64,000 bases of DNA from Marinomonas spartinae (GCF_016461715.1 NZ_JAEMUI010000010.1:62001-126000), one strand, 5' to 3'. Positions 29,803-40,336 are shown, counted from the first letter of the stretch. Notes: a model not told the origin generated them from the letters alone. Numbers and translations are program-made.

Positions 29803-32800
29803 CGTTGCGCTCGTTGTCGACGACGTTTTAAGAGCCGATCAAAGAACAGGTAGATGACGGGGGTGGAAAATAAAGTCAGCAATTGACTTAAAATCAGTCC
29901 TCCAACGATAACCAACCCCATTGGTTGGCGTAGCTCTGCACCAGAGCCCTGGGCTAACATCAATGGTAAGGCACCAAATAAGGCGGCCATGGTGGTCATT
30001 AAAATGGGACGAAAGCGTAACAAACAGGCTTGATGAATGGCATCACGAGGGCTCAGATGCTGTGTTTTTTCTGCTTCCAAGGCAAAATCGATCATCATAA
30101 TGGCGTTCTTCTTCACAATACCGATCAGCAAGATGACGCCGATTAAGGCAATCAAACTGAATTCCGTGCCATTCATTAATAAAGCCAAAAAGGCACCGAC
30201 GGCGGCGGTTGGTAGTGTGGATAGAATGGTTATCGGATGGATAAAACTCTCATAAAGAATGCCCAATACCACATACATGGTCAGCAAAGCCGCGAGAATC
30301 AGCCATAAGGTGTTTTTCGTCGAGTGACTAAAAGCCGCAGCGGAACCTTGGTATTTTAAGGTGATGCTGGCGGGCATGTTTATCTTACTAATGGTGTTGC
30401 TAATGGCTTGTTGTGCTTGTTCTATGGAATAACCGTCGACCACATCAAACGACAGTGTCACCGCCGGAATCTGATCAAGTCGGGCTTTCATTAATGAGCC
30501 TGTTCTTTGGCTGATCGTGGCCACGTCGGTTAAACGCACCATGGGGGTAACCCCTGAGCCGGTGGTAGATTTACCGGCCAGATAAATATCATTTAAGGTC
30601 GAGACGGCTTGATCTTTATTGGCCGGTACCTCCAAGACAACACGGTATTGGTTGGATTGGGTAAAGATCGTTGAGATCAAACGCTGTCCAAACGCGTTAT
30701 ATAAGGCCGTGTCTACATCGGCGACGGTGATGCCATAGCGTGCTGCCACATCACGATGAATCGTGACGTAGCTCACGAGACCTTGATCTTGTAAGTTACT
30801 GACAACTTTGGTTAAAGCGGGCTGCTCTTTTAGGGCATTGACCAATTTTGGTGTCCAAATGGCCAGTTGTCGGCTGTCTGTATCGTCCAATGTCATTTGA
30901 TATTGGCTGGGGGTGACCTGATCGTCCACCGTCAAATCTTGTTGTGATTGCAAATACAGCTCTATACCTGGTACATCAGCGACTTCTTGATTCAGTCGTT
31001 TAATAATGGCTGGGGCGCGGTCACTACGCTCATCAAAGGGTTTTAAGTTAATCTGTAACCTTCCTTGGTTTAAGGTTTCATTCTGTCCATCTACACCAAT
31101 ACTGGAGGTAATGCTTTGTACATCAGGGTCTTTTAACAGCTGCTTGATGACCCTCTCTTGTCTCTTACCCATTTCCGTAAAAGAGACACTGTCCGAGGCG
31201 ATGGTAATGCCACGTATCGTGCCAGTGTCCTGATCGGGGAAAAAGCCCTTAGGGAGGGCAATGTAGAGTCCTATGGTGAGCAGCAAGATACCGACGATTG
31301 CCAATAAAGCCGTTGTTTGATGATTCAATACCTTGGTTAAGTAGCCATTGTAAATGGAGACAACCTGATCGAAGACTTGCCCTCCCTTTTTATAGAAGCG
31401 GCTTTGCTTCTCTTCTGGTATGCGGCGTAGCAAATAAGCACACAGCATGGGGGTTAAGGTCAAAGAAATGATCATCGAGACCAAGATCGAGACTGACAAG
31501 GTGATGGCAAACTCACGGAACAGTCGACCGACCACATCGCTCATAAAAAGCAGCGGAATCAGTACGGCGATCAGCGAAAAGGTCAGCGAAATAATCGTAA
31601 AGGCGATTTGCTTTGAGCCTTTGAGCGCGGCTTGAAAGGGGGATTCACCTTCTTCTAGGTGCCGTGAAATGTTCTCCACCACCACAATAGCATCATCAAT
31701 AACAAAGCCTGTTGCGATGGTCAGGGCCATCAAGCTTAAATTGTTAATGCTAAAGCCTGCTAAATACATGACGCCAAAGGTGCCAATTAGTGACAATGGT
31801 ACCGCAATACTGGGAATTAATGTGGCCGCGAGATTGCGCAAGAATAAAAATGTCACCATCACCACCAAAGCAATGGACAGCATTAACTCAAATGTAACGT
31901 CATGGATCGATGAGCGAATGGTTTGTGTGCGATCAGACAAAATCGATAGTTTAATGCTGCCGGGTAGCAATGCTTGCAGTGCTGGTAAGCGGCGTTTAAT
32001 ACTATCCACCACCTCAATGACGTTAGCTCCAGGCTGACGTTGCACTTGGATGATGATGGCGGGCTTACCATTTGCTGTGGCCGATATATATTGGTTTTCG
32101 CTGCCGGAAATAACTTTGGCAACGTCTTTTAAGCGCAAGGGCGCGCCATTTTCGTATTTTAAAATGAGGTTAGCGTATTCATTGGCATTTCGTAATTGGT
32201 CATTAGCATCAATGCTGATGGAGTGGTATTTACCATTAAAGCCTCCTTTTGAGCCATTCACATTGCTGGCGTTAATCAGTGTATAGATATCTTCCAGTGT
32301 GAGCTGGTGGGCGGCTAAAGCTTTAGAATTGGCCTGAATACGAATCGCTGCTTGGTGGCCTCCAGCCAAGGTAACCAATCCAACCCCAGAGACTTGTGAC
32401 AACTTAAGGGCCACTCGGGAGTTAATCCAATCCTGTACCTTGGTTAACGGTAGAGTGTCGGAAGTGGCAGCAATCGTTAGTACGGAACCGTCTGCCGGGT
32501 TCACTTTCTTGTAAGTGGGTGGATAGGGTAAATCTTTGGGCAAGAGACTGTTAGCCGAGTTAATGGCCGCTTGGACTTCCTGTTCGGCGATATCCAAGGA
32601 CAACGACAGGTTGAACTTCAGGGTGATCACCGAGGCCCCGCCTGAGCTGGTGGAATACATCTGGCTGAGACCGGACATTTCCCCCAGTTGGCGCTCTAAA
32701 GGTGCCGTCACGGCAATCGCCATGACCTCTGGACTGGCACCTGGGTACAAGGTTTTGACTTGAATAGTGGGATAGTCTACTTCTGGCAATGCTGAAACAG

Positions 32801-32897
32801 GCAATAAGGTATAGGCGAACAAGCCCGACAATAATACCCCAACCATCAATAAGATGGTGGCAACCGGTCGCTCAATAAAGAGACGAGATGGGTTCAT
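29799..32897 (-). CDS. RND multidrug efflux permease, MdtB-like
   Basis: A 1032-residue RND pump, paralogous to the next gene. The N-terminus ([19 protein letters not shown]), the aspartate pair in [19 protein letters not shown] and the late [18 protein letters not shown] motif are all intact. It is expected to form a heterotrimer with the MdtC-like protein and to dock with the adaptor encoded upstream. Start and stop each overlap the adjacent genes by 4 bp, so the four-gene operon is tightly coupled. Confidence 0.92.
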   Translation of the reverse strand: MNPSRLFIERPVATILLMVGVLLSGLFAYTLLPVSALPEVDYPTIQVKTLYPGASPEVMAIAVTAPLERQLGEMSGLSQMYSTSSGGASVITLKFNLSLSLDIAEQEVQAAINSANSLLPKDLPYPPTYKKVNPADGSVLTIAATSDTLPLTKVQDWINSRVALKLSQVSGVGLVTLAGGHQAAIRIQANSKALAAHQLTLEDIYTLINASNVNGSKGGFNGKYHSISIDANDQLRNANEYANLILKYENGAPLRLKDVAKVISGSENQYISATANGKPAIIIQVQRQPGANVIEVVDSIKRRLPALQALLPGSIKLSILSDRTQTIRSSIHDVTFELMLSIALVVMVTFLFLRNLAATLIPSIAVPLSLIGTFGVMYLAGFSINNLSLMALTIATGFVIDDAIVVVENISRHLEEGESPFQAALKGSKQIAFTIISLTFSLIAVLIPLLFMSDVVGRLFREFAITLSVSILVSMIISLTLTPMLCAYLLRRIPEEKQSRFYKKGGQVFDQVVSIYNGYLTKVLNHQTTALLAIVGILLLTIGLYIALPKGFFPDQDTGTIRGITIASDSVSFTEMGKRQERVIKQLLKDPDVQSITSSIGVDGQNETLNQGRLQINLKPFDERSDRAPAIIKRLNQEVADVPGIELYLQSQQDLTVDDQVTPSQYQMTLDDTDSRQLAIWTPKLVNALKEQPALTKVVSNLQDQGLVSYVTIHRDVAARYGITVADVDTALYNAFGQRLISTIFTQSNQYRVVLEVPANKDQAVSTLNDIYLAGKSTTGSGVTPMVRLTDVATISQRTGSLMKARLDQIPAVTLSFDVVDGYSIEQAQQAISNTISKINMPASITLKYQGSAAAFSHSTKNTLWLILAALLTMYVVLGILYESFIHPITILSTLPTAAVGAFLALLMNGTEFSLIALIGVILLIGIVKKNAIMMIDFALEAEKTQHLSPRDAIHQACLLRFRPILMTTMAALFGALPLMLAQGSGAELRQPMGLVIVGGLILSQLLTLFSTPVIYLFFDRLLKRRRQRAQR

Positions 32898-34105
32898 TGA
32901 ACATCCTTGCTTGATGCGATAATTTTCACTGTGCTGCCATCGCTTAAATTATCGATGCCCGTGGTGACTAATTTATCACCTGCTTGGACGCCGGATAAAA
33001 TGACTACCCAATCGACACCATCTACGGGGCCTGCCTCTACCATGTGCTTTTTCACCTTATTATCAGGTCCAATGACAAAAACAAAGTCACCATTGTCATT
33101 AAGCTGCAACGCCGCCTTAGGTATAACGATGGCGTGTTTTAGCTCCTTAACCTGTAAGCGAACATTCACAAACTGATTAGGATAAAGGGCTTCATTGTCA
33201 TTGCTGAAAAGCGCTTTTAATTTGATTGTCCCTGTATCGCTATCAATGCTGTTGCTGATGTTGGTCAGCTTGCCCGTTGCCAGCGTCTTGGCACCTGTTT
33301 GATCAAACAAAGTAACGGGAAACTCTTGGTGACGACGTAACCCTTGCAACACTTCCTGCAGATGCTGTTGAGGAATACTGAAGGTCGCGGTGATCGGATT
33401 GGTTTGCGTGATGGTGGTGATGGCCGTGGAATCACTGCTGATCAAGTTTCCTTGATCCACTTCTAACAGACCAATATAGCCGCTAATAGGCGCTTTGATT
33501 TTTGCGTATGCAATATTCAGTTTTGCCGATATTATTTGCGCTTTAGCGGTGGCGACAATGCCTTCATATTGACCAACCGTGGCCATTTGTTCTTGTACAT
33601 CTTGTACCGAAATAGAATTTTCTTTAGCGAGTTTTTGATAACGTGCCAAGGTGGTTTTTGCGTTGTGTAGCAGGGCTTCGTTCTGTGCCAAGGCGCCTTC
33701 GTTTTGTGCTAAGGTCGCCTGATAACTGCGATCATCAATTTGTGCAATGAGTTCGCCTTGTTTAACGTACTGGCCTTCTTGAAAGTACACCTTCTTTAAT
33801 TCACCAGTGACTCGACTGGTGACCGTTACTGACGCATTGGCTTTTACAGTACCTAATGCATTCAAATACACGGCAACATCCGCCTGTTTTGCCACGCCTG
33901 CGTAAACGGGTGTGGTTCTATTACCACCAAAATGGTGGCCTGCTTTGCCCGCCTTTTTCCCTGAGCCTCCCTCATGGGAGTCTGATTGAGATGTTTTTTT
34001 ATCCGGCGTTTGCAGATAGTGCCAGCCATACCAACCTCCTGCCACCACGATAGCAATCAGGAGCGTTAACAAGAGTCGAAATTTGATGCTAGAACGAGTC
34101 GTCAT
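32894..34105 (-). CDS. RND efflux periplasmic adaptor, MdtA-like
   Basis: A 403-residue membrane fusion protein. It has an N-terminal membrane anchor ([19 protein letters not shown], about residues 9-27), a linker rich in Gly, His and Lys ([16 protein letters not shown]), a lipoyl domain ([26 protein letters not shown]), a helical hairpin and beta-barrel. It bridges the permeases and the outer-membrane channel. It is the first gene of a 4-gene operon with 4-bp overlaps. No two-component system (BaeSR) is adjacent. Regulation may involve the repeated sites in the divergent spacer at 34357-34410. Confidence 0.92.
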   Translation of the reverse strand: MTTRSSIKFRLLLTLLIAIVVAGGWYGWHYLQTPDKKTSQSDSHEGGSGKKAGKAGHHFGGNRTTPVYAGVAKQADVAVYLNALGTVKANASVTVTSRVTGELKKVYFQEGQYVKQGELIAQIDDRSYQATLAQNEGALAQNEALLHNAKTTLARYQKLAKENSISVQDVQEQMATVGQYEGIVATAKAQIISAKLNIAYAKIKAPISGYIGLLEVDQGNLISSDSTAITTITQTNPITATFSIPQQHLQEVLQGLRRHQEFPVTLFDQTGAKTLATGKLTNISNSIDSDTGTIKLKALFSNDNEALYPNQFVNVRLQVKELKHAIVIPKAALQLNDNGDFVFVIGPDNKVKKHMVEAGPVDGVDWVVILSGVQAGDKLVTTGIDNLSDGSTVKIIASSKDVQ

Positions 34106-34313
34106 TTTCTATTAAACAGCCATGTTAGAGTGATGATTCTTAACTATAAGGTAGGTTAGATTACTGAGCTGGGTCTCGTTCTTATCGTGACAATCCCAAT
34201 TATCTTTAAGAAAGCAGTGTATGGATTATATAAATATCGACAATATTTTTTACCTTTATTTACATAAGAATGAGCAGTATATCGATGGAACCTTCATGTA
34301 ATGGAGGGCAAAT

Positions 34314-34367
34314 ATGAAGGGTCATACGAATGAGGCTCTGAGTCTTTGTCGTGTTGCTCTTCAGTAA
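34314..34367 (+). CDS. possible 17-codon leader ORF in the mdtA-znuA spacer
   Basis: ATG at 34314 has a strong SD (GGAGGG, seven bases upstream) and is followed by 17 codons (MKGHTNEALSLCRVALQ) and TAA. Its stop lies inside the first of the three 12-bp repeats. It could be a leader peptide for the downstream znu genes, or chance. The whole spacer (34106-34501) has no other gene. Confidence 0.3.
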   Translation: MKGHTNEALSLCRVALQ

Positions 34368-34410
34368 CTGTTTGTTGCTATTTAGTAACACCATGTGACT
34401 CTTTAGTAAC
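34357..34410. repeat. three 12-bp direct repeats in exact 21-bp phase
   Basis: CTCTTCAGTAAC (34357-34368), CTATTTAGTAAC (34378-34389) and CTCTTTAGTAAC (34399-34410) start exactly 21 bp apart, which is two helical turns, so all three face the same side of the DNA. They lie between the divergent RND and metal-transport operons. This spacing is typical of a response-regulator or similar protein binding in tandem; the protein is not known. Confidence 0.7.
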
Positions 34411-34438
34411 TAAAACAGTTTTCTGAATTCAAATATTA

Positions 34439-34453
34439 TGTTATAACCTAACA
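34439..34453. promoter_or_regulatory. possible Zur-type operator before the metal ABC operon
   Basis: TGTTATAACCTAACA has arms TGTTA/TAACA and matches the left half of the gammaproteobacterial Zur consensus TGTTATANTATAACA well and the right half partly. It lies 49 bp before the substrate-binding gene. Zinc control is inferred. Confidence 0.4.
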
Positions 34454-34501
34454 ACTATTTGACACATCACATCAGATTTTTAAAATTGTTAGGAGAAATT
34501 C

Positions 34502-35365
34502 ATGTCACTAAGCCGTCTGGTATCAGGAGTGTTTGCGCTAAGCGTTTGCTTAGTCAGTAGTTATGCGCTTGCTGCCCCTATTCATATCGTTGCTGCAGAG
34601 AACTTTTATGCGGATGTCGCTAAGCAAGTTGGCGGCGATCATGTAGAAGTATCGAGTATTCTGTCCAATCCGGATGATAATCCGCACCTTTTCGAAGTCA
34701 GCCCGAAAGTCGCTCGTTCTATTTCCAACGCGAAGATCGCAATTTACAGTGGCATTGGCTACGATGACTGGATGGCTAAACTGCTGGCTGGCCATGACAA
34801 TTTAGTCAAAATCGATGTGGCCAGTATGACGGGCCATCAAGATGGGGATAACCCACATATCTGGTATGATCCACACACTATGTTGTTGCTGGCTTTAGCG
34901 ATTAAACAGGAGCTCAGCCAACTGGATCCTGCTCACAAAGCCGCCTATCAGCATAACTGGCAAGCGTTTGTTAAATCTATACACCCTATCTGGCAGCGTA
35001 TTGATACCTTGCGTCAGAAATACGCGGGAACAGAAGTGACAGCGACTGAGCCAGTATTTGGCTACATGTTCGCAGAACTGGGTTTTAAAGTGCGTAACCT
35101 CGGATTCCAAATGGCCGTCATGAACGATACTGATCCATCGGCGAGTCAAATAAAAGCTCTGCACAACGATCTGACTGAGCACAAAGTGGCTTTCTTACTT
35201 TATAATGACCAAGTGACTGACCCCATGACAGATCAGTTAAAGGCGCTTGCGGAAAAACATAAAGTTGCTATCGTTGGGGCCACTGAAACAATGCCTAAAG
35301 GCACTCACTATCAAAACTGGATTAATCAAGAGTTGACTGGGGTGCAAAACGTACTTGAGAAATAA
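34502..35365 (+). CDS. znuA: metal (Zn/Mn) ABC transporter substrate-binding protein
   Basis: A 287-residue cluster A-I binding protein with a Sec signal peptide ending near ALA-AP (residues 1-25). Likely metal ligands are the histidines in NPDDNPHLFE and GDNPHIWYDPH. It lacks the His-rich loop of classical ZnuA, and at the position of the third ligand, where E. coli ZnuA has FHDAYGYF, it reads ATEPVFGYM. It is therefore closer to the ZnuA-like/AztC-type subgroup, and manganese cannot be excluded. It starts the znuA-znuC-znuB run; its stop directly abuts the ATPase start. The gene symbol is used in the broad sense. Confidence 0.8.
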   Translation: MSLSRLVSGVFALSVCLVSSYALAAPIHIVAAENFYADVAKQVGGDHVEVSSILSNPDDNPHLFEVSPKVARSISNAKIAIYSGIGYDDWMAKLLAGHDNLVKIDVASMTGHQDGDNPHIWYDPHTMLLLALAIKQELSQLDPAHKAAYQHNWQAFVKSIHPIWQRIDTLRQKYAGTEVTATEPVFGYMFAELGFKVRNLGFQMAVMNDTDPSASQIKALHNDLTEHKVAFLLYNDQVTDPMTDQLKALAEKHKVAIVGATETMPKGTHYQNWINQELTGVQNVLEK

Positions 35366-36133
35366 ATGACAAAATTGATTATTTCTGCAACGGACCTAAG
35401 CGTCAGCTTAGGTCCTCGCTTGCTGTTTGAATGTGATGAGCTTGCCATAGAACAAGGTGCTTTTGTCGGCTTACTGGGCGGTAATGGCGTGGGTAAGACG
35501 ACTTTTTTACGAACCCTGCTAGGGTTGCAAAAAGCACAGTACACCACTTTGAATATTATGGATGCTCCCTGTAAACGAGGCTCCTCGTCCATTAGTTATC
35601 TACCTCAGCTCAAAGCCCATAGTAGCCGACTTGCGTTATGTGCGCAGTCCCTGTTTGAAACCTGGCGACCACGGAACATAAGCGCTAAAGAATGGCAACG
35701 CCGCATCGACAATGCCATTGTCCAAGTCAACGCGCAAAAGATTGCTTCGCAACCTATGGACACCCTATCAGGTGGTGAATATCAGCGTTTAATGCTGGCA
35801 CAAGCCCTACTGAATGAGCCAAAGTTGTTATTACTGGATGAGCCACTGGTGGGGCTTGACCCGAGTCGACAATACCAATTGGTGGAACTGATTCTCCACT
35901 TACAGCAACATCTAGGTATGACCATCGTTTGTTCTACCCATGAATTGAACCCCTTTATTAATCATTTTACTGAGGTTTTGTTGATTCATGAGCAGAAATT
36001 ACGACAGGGAAAAGCCACAGAACTCCTTACCAGCCAAACTCTAAGTGAGCTGTACCATTGTCACCTTGATGTGGTAATGCACCATGGTCGTCAACATTTA
36101 ATTGCCCATCCGGATTCTGATTTATATGTTTGA
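35366..36133 (+). CDS. znuC: metal ABC transporter ATP-binding protein
   Basis: A 255-residue ABC ATPase. Walker A is GGNGVGKTTFLRTLLG, the signature is LSGGEYQRLMLAQALL, Walker B is LLLLDEPLVGLDPSR, and the switch histidine follows in VCSTHELN. It powers uptake through the ZnuB-like permease. Its ATG follows the substrate-binding gene's stop without a gap and its 3' end overlaps the permease gene by 8 bp. The fourth-residue style and context point to divalent metal import. Confidence 0.9.
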   Translation: MTKLIISATDLSVSLGPRLLFECDELAIEQGAFVGLLGGNGVGKTTFLRTLLGLQKAQYTTLNIMDAPCKRGSSSISYLPQLKAHSSRLALCAQSLFETWRPRNISAKEWQRRIDNAIVQVNAQKIASQPMDTLSGGEYQRLMLAQALLNEPKLLLLDEPLVGLDPSRQYQLVELILHLQQHLGMTIVCSTHELNPFINHFTEVLLIHEQKLRQGKATELLTSQTLSELYHCHLDVVMHHGRQHLIAHPDSDLYV

Positions 36134-36920
36134 ATATTCATTCATGCAAAACGCTTGGTTAGCCACCATTGTTATTTCTTTGTTGGCTGGGCCTATCGGC
36201 TATTTTTTAGTATTACGAGGTCAAAGTTTTGCGGGTCACGCCTTGGCGCACCTTGGTTTCACCGGTGCTAGCGCGTCTATTTTCTTGGGTGTCACCCCTT
36301 TTTCAGGCGCGCTGATTGCCACGGTGATGGGAGGGGTTGCCATTGGTTATCTGGGCAATCGATTAGAACACCGTGATGTTGTCATTGGTATCGTCCTGAC
36401 GATGGCATTGGGGATTGGTTTATTGGCCTTGCATTTTTATACGCAATTCGCGACCCAAGCCAATAGCCTGCTATTTGGTAATATATTGGCCGTTAGCCAT
36501 AGCATGGTGATTCGCTTGGCAATCCTCAGTGCGCTATGTGGAGGAGCCTTTTTGCTGTTAGCGCGTCCCTTGTTGCTGACCACCTTACAGCCTGATATCG
36601 CCGAAAGCCGAGGTTACTCTGTTGGTCGTTACAGCATTGTATTCTTTATTATCTGTGCTTTGGTAACGGCCGCCTGTAGCCAAATTGTTGGGGCATTGTT
36701 GGTATTTACCCTCATGATCGCCCCAGGGGCCGCCGCATTGCAGTTAAGCAGTCATCTAAAGCGAGGCTTAATTCTGAGCGCCATATTGGCGTTAGTGTAC
36801 GGGCTAGGTGGTATTACCATTTCTTATTATAGTGATTGGCCTGTGAGCTTTACGATTACTTCCTTGAGCTGCTTGGGTTACGCATTAGCTCGACTGTACC
36901 GCTCGAAAAAACACCAGTAA
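36126..36920 (+). CDS. znuB: metal ABC transporter permease
   Basis: A 264-residue ABC-3 family permease with eight or so membrane helices. The N-terminal FEYSFMQNAWLATIV and the following RGQSFAGHALAHLGF are hallmark sequences, and LLVFTLMIAPGAAA is the ATPase-contacting loop region. The start at 36126 is preferred to 36102 because it matches the family opening. It completes the import operon; no regulator gene (zur) is adjacent. After its stop, 36921-37151 contains no gene I can support. Confidence 0.9.
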   Translation: MFEYSFMQNAWLATIVISLLAGPIGYFLVLRGQSFAGHALAHLGFTGASASIFLGVTPFSGALIATVMGGVAIGYLGNRLEHRDVVIGIVLTMALGIGLLALHFYTQFATQANSLLFGNILAVSHSMVIRLAILSALCGGAFLLLARPLLLTTLQPDIAESRGYSVGRYSIVFFIICALVTAACSQIVGALLVFTLMIAPGAAALQLSSHLKRGLILSAILALVYGLGGITISYYSDWPVSFTITSLSCLGYALARLYRSKKHQ

Positions 36921-37151
36921 CGGCTGCGTTTTTTTGTGTGCTAAAACACAGTTTCGCTTGATCCTTTCACTGTCTATTTTGTATATTGATTGACCAGAGG
37001 CCGTTATTCCAACATCGTGTAGCGGCCTTTGACAGATAACCCCATCAAACAGCAAACCGTGCGGATCTGGCGCAGGATATCCCCTTTGGGTTGTCAAGAC
37101 CTTTCCCCGCATCAGTGACACTGGCATTAGTCAGGATGTAATTGACCTTTT

Positions 37152-38378
37152 ATGAAATCGCCTTTTACCGGTATGTTCCGGTCTCTTCGCAATGTAAATT
37201 ATCGGATTTGGTTCATTGGCGCTCTTATCTCCAACAGTGGTACTTGGATACAGCGAACGGCACAAGACTGGCTGGTATTAACGGAGCTGACAAAACACGA
37301 TGCATCGGCCCTTGGTTGGGTCATGGCCTGCCAGTACGGACCTCAGATTTTGCTGTTACCTTGGACAGGCTCAGCTGCTGACTATTTTAATAAACGTAAG
37401 TTATTGATGGTAACGCAGTTAACCATGGGCGCCTTATCCCTGCTGCTGGGCGTGCTGACGTTAACGGGGATGATCACACTGTGGCAAGTGTATATTTTTG
37501 CGGTTTTATTTGGTTCTGCGGCGGCATTCGATGCGCCTGCACGGCATTCTTTTGTTGGGGACGTGGTCAATGAAGAGGATCTTCACAACGCCGTAGCGCT
37601 TAACTCTACCTCCTTTAACTCAGCACGTATGATTGGCCCCGCCATTTCTGGTTTGATTATCGCCGCCACCAATACTGGCTGGGCGTTTGTGATCAACGGT
37701 GTGTCCTTCTTTGCGGTATTAGTGTCATTGTTCTTTTTACGGGTGAGCGAACTGAATTCTGGGACGGATGATAAACGAGTAAAAGGTACCTTTAGCGAAG
37801 GATTACGCTATATGTGGCAGCGTCCAGACCTGAAAGCCATTCTCCTAATGTTGTTATTAGTGGCGACATTTGGGCTCAATTTTCCGATCTTTATTTCCAC
37901 CATGGCGGTGAGCGAGTTTCATTCCAGTGCACAAGGCTATGGACTGCTGATGTCCTTTATGGCGATTGGTACCGTATCGGGGGCCTTGCTTAGCGCACGC
38001 CGAGAAAAACCTCGTTTTACCCTGTTATTAAGCAGTGCCTTCGCCTTTGGCATTAGCTGCTTTCTTGCGTCACTGGCATCGAACTACTGGTTTTTTGCCG
38101 CCGCGTTAGTCGTTACGGGTATTTCCGCCCTCACCTTCACCAACTCTGTGACGAGCTTAATACAACTGAGTACAGAGCGCCGTATGCGGGGGCGAATGAT
38201 GGCTTTACGAGTCAGTATTGCCCTTGGCAGCTCCGTAGTCGGTGGCCCTCTTGTGGGATCTGTAGCCCATATTTTTGGCCCGCGCTGGGCCCTAGGCATA
38301 GGTGCTGCCTCAGGTTTTGCGGCGGCTTTCGTAGCCCTTTATGTCTTGTATCGGGAAAAACGGCGTCAGACGATGTGA
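37152..38378 (+). CDS. MFS exporter, EntS/MFS_3-like
   Basis: A 408-residue transporter with 11-12 membrane helices. The opening FRSLRNVNYRIWFIGALISNSGTW and the loop AADYFNKRKLLMVTQ followed by FDAPARHSFVGDVV are typical of the EntS/MFS_3 group, whose members export siderophores or drugs. Codon use is like the backbone. It is convergent with the following SDR gene (27 bp apart). No siderophore genes are nearby, so the substrate is unknown. Confidence 0.87.
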   Translation: MKSPFTGMFRSLRNVNYRIWFIGALISNSGTWIQRTAQDWLVLTELTKHDASALGWVMACQYGPQILLLPWTGSAADYFNKRKLLMVTQLTMGALSLLLGVLTLTGMITLWQVYIFAVLFGSAAAFDAPARHSFVGDVVNEEDLHNAVALNSTSFNSARMIGPAISGLIIAATNTGWAFVINGVSFFAVLVSLFFLRVSELNSGTDDKRVKGTFSEGLRYMWQRPDLKAILLMLLLVATFGLNFPIFISTMAVSEFHSSAQGYGLLMSFMAIGTVSGALLSARREKPRFTLLLSSAFAFGISCFLASLASNYWFFAAALVVTGISALTFTNSVTSLIQLSTERRMRGRMMALRVSIALGSSVVGGPLVGSVAHIFGPRWALGIGAASGFAAAFVALYVLYREKRRQTM

Positions 38379-38405
38379 TGGGTTTTACTCTTTTAGCCCT
38401 CGACA

Positions 38406-39140
38406 CTAGCCCTCAAAACTTCCACCGTATTCTTTCGGAACAAGATCCGTCTCTTCTTCGCCAGTGCGGATAAGGTTGACCATCATTTGCGCGGCCAATG
38501 ATGGTGGTTGAGCGATGGATGCGGCTCCTGCTTCTTGTTCTTTTGAGGTGTTTAGGCCGGATTTCACCGCACCATAGAACTCGGTCGCTGTCATGAAGGG
38601 GTGTAGCAAAGATACGCTGATGTCTGCATCCGCTAGCTCAAGCCGTGCCACTTTTGAGATCATGTTGAGTGCTGACTTTGAGCTCGTATAAGCGGCTGAA
38701 CCTGGGTAAGTCGCTAGGGTCGCACCCGAGCTAACATTGATGATGCATCCGGCTCCTTGTTTGCGCATAAGGGGGATCACCGCTTGCATCATAATCAGTG
38801 GCGCAACTGTATTTATATTTAGCAGTTCTCGAAAATCTTCAATGCCGATGTCTTCAATCGCGGCATATAGCCCCTGCCCCGCATTGTTGATCAAAACATC
38901 GATTCGACCGTATTTCTCTTGCGCGATTTGGACTGCCTTTTGAACCTCGACTGGATTGGTGACGTCGCAGGGTAAAGCCAGAACATCATCCTCCAGCTCT
39001 CTCGCTAAATCGTCGAGCCGATCTTGGCGCCTCGCTAATAACACAGCACGAGCACCAGCTTGCACGACCGCACGGGCTGTTGCTTCACCAATACCGGATG
39101 AAGCTCCTGTAATGAGGACGACTGAATTTTTAATGTCCAT
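38406..39140 (-). CDS. short-chain dehydrogenase/reductase (SDR)
   Basis: A 244-residue classical SDR. The cofactor motif is ITGASSGIGEATARAV, followed by NNAGQGLY, and the catalytic residues are Ser in INVSSGA and Tyr/Lys in YTSSKSAL. The arginines after the second strand (LLARRQDRL) suggest NADPH. It is divergent from the AraC-type gene at 39353, an arrangement like the adh/AraC pair at the other end of the accessory block, so it is probably that regulator's target. Substrate unknown. Confidence 0.88.
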   Translation of the reverse strand: MDIKNSVVLITGASSGIGEATARAVVQAGARAVLLARRQDRLDDLARELEDDVLALPCDVTNPVEVQKAVQIAQEKYGRIDVLINNAGQGLYAAIEDIGIEDFRELLNINTVAPLIMMQAVIPLMRKQGAGCIINVSSGATLATYPGSAAYTSSKSALNMISKVARLELADADISVSLLHPFMTATEFYGAVKSGLNTSKEQEAGAASIAQPPSLAAQMMVNLIRTGEEETDLVPKEYGGSFEG

Positions 39141-39352
39141 AGCGTATTTCCTTTCTGAAAAGACGTGAAGTTGTGAAAATAAACAAAAATGTACTCTAGA
39201 GAGTCCATTAACGTGTCCATTGAAGAGTCCAACTGGACCGTCACTATTTATAACAAGGTGCCTACACTATCGCGTGTCTATTTCAGTCTATAAAATGCAC
39301 ATTTCTGCTTAATACGTTGATACTCAATACAAGCTATGCTAGAAAGAATGAT

Positions 39353-40261
39353 ATGAATAACCCCCTTGAAAAACTAAAATCGCTTGTCGAGAAACGTGCG
39401 AAATCCGTTCTTACCCAAACACAGATACCTCGTTTGGATATTCTCAGGGTTTGCCAACCGACCGAGCTTTTTCCTGAGATCTATCAACCCCTGATTAGCC
39501 TGATCCTGCAAGGGAGCAAAAGGATTGTCATCGGCGATCAAGTCGTCAACTATCGTGCGGGACAAAGCTTTATTACCTCCGTTGAGCTACCCGTGATTGG
39601 CGAAGTCGTAGAATCGAGTCCGACTTCTCCCTATCTGGCTTTACGCCTATCTCTCGACCGAGCTTTAGTCACAGAGATTTTGTGTAATATGGATAGCCCT
39701 TCGAGCCTGTCTGAGACGAGAGGTTTCTGCATTGACCAAGTGAGTGAGGATCTTGCTGATGCATGGTTCAGGATGGTTCGCCTTAGCGATCACCCGGATG
39801 ATATCGCCTTAATCGCACCTCTAATCGAATGTGAGATTCTTTATCGAATGCTGCGCGGCCCACAAGGTGCGGTGCTCAGACAAATAGCCGGTATCGATGA
39901 TCGTTTTTACCAAATCAGGAATGCTATTACATGGATTCGCAAACACTACGCGACGGCATTCCGAGTGGAGGAGCTTGCGGCGACAGTGAATATGAGTCCT
40001 TCCGCTTTTCATCGACGTTTCAAGGCGACGGTTGGCTTGTCACCTCTTCAGTATCAAAAGCAGATTAGATTATATGAAGCTCGCAGAATGCTCTTCACTG
40101 AACTTGGAGGTGTCGCCGCTGTCGCTTTATCGGTTGGTTATGAGAGCCTGTCACAATTCAGTCGTGAATACTCTCGGTTGTTTGGCGCGCCCCCTGCTCG
40201 CGACATCAGAACGCTTCGCCAAGATGCTCGAGGGGGACTACCTAAAGAATTCTATGGTTGA
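39353..40261 (+). CDS. AraC-family transcriptional regulator (AraC_N type)
   Basis: A 302-residue regulator of the same family as the protein at 16569. The N-terminal domain (PTELFPEIYQPLISLILQGSKR, then SVELPVIGEVVESS) is followed by two C-terminal HTH motifs (VEELAATVNMSPSAFHRRFK and GVAAVALSVGYESLSQFSREY). The ATG at 39353 was chosen over 39317 because residues between them are unlike the family. It is divergent from the SDR gene and probably controls it. The ligand is unknown. Confidence 0.87.
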   Translation: MNNPLEKLKSLVEKRAKSVLTQTQIPRLDILRVCQPTELFPEIYQPLISLILQGSKRIVIGDQVVNYRAGQSFITSVELPVIGEVVESSPTSPYLALRLSLDRALVTEILCNMDSPSSLSETRGFCIDQVSEDLADAWFRMVRLSDHPDDIALIAPLIECEILYRMLRGPQGAVLRQIAGIDDRFYQIRNAITWIRKHYATAFRVEELAATVNMSPSAFHRRFKATVGLSPLQYQKQIRLYEARRMLFTELGGVAAVALSVGYESLSQFSREYSRLFGAPPARDIRTLRQDARGGLPKEFYG

Positions 40262-40336
40262 GAGATTACTTGCCATTTTTTTGTCATGATGAAGCTGCGA
40301 AGTAGCGACTTCCAATAACGCAGAGAGGTTGATTGA

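Noticed and set aside
26199..32763. Many long frames on the strand opposite the RND genes
   Set aside because: They are shadows of highly constrained RND coding sequence, without SD or family similarity.
36885..37127. 80-codon minus-strand frame after znuB; first thought to be a transposase or regulator remnant
   Set aside because: Re-reading showed that the interesting C-terminal-like peptide needs a frame change, so no continuous coding evidence remains.
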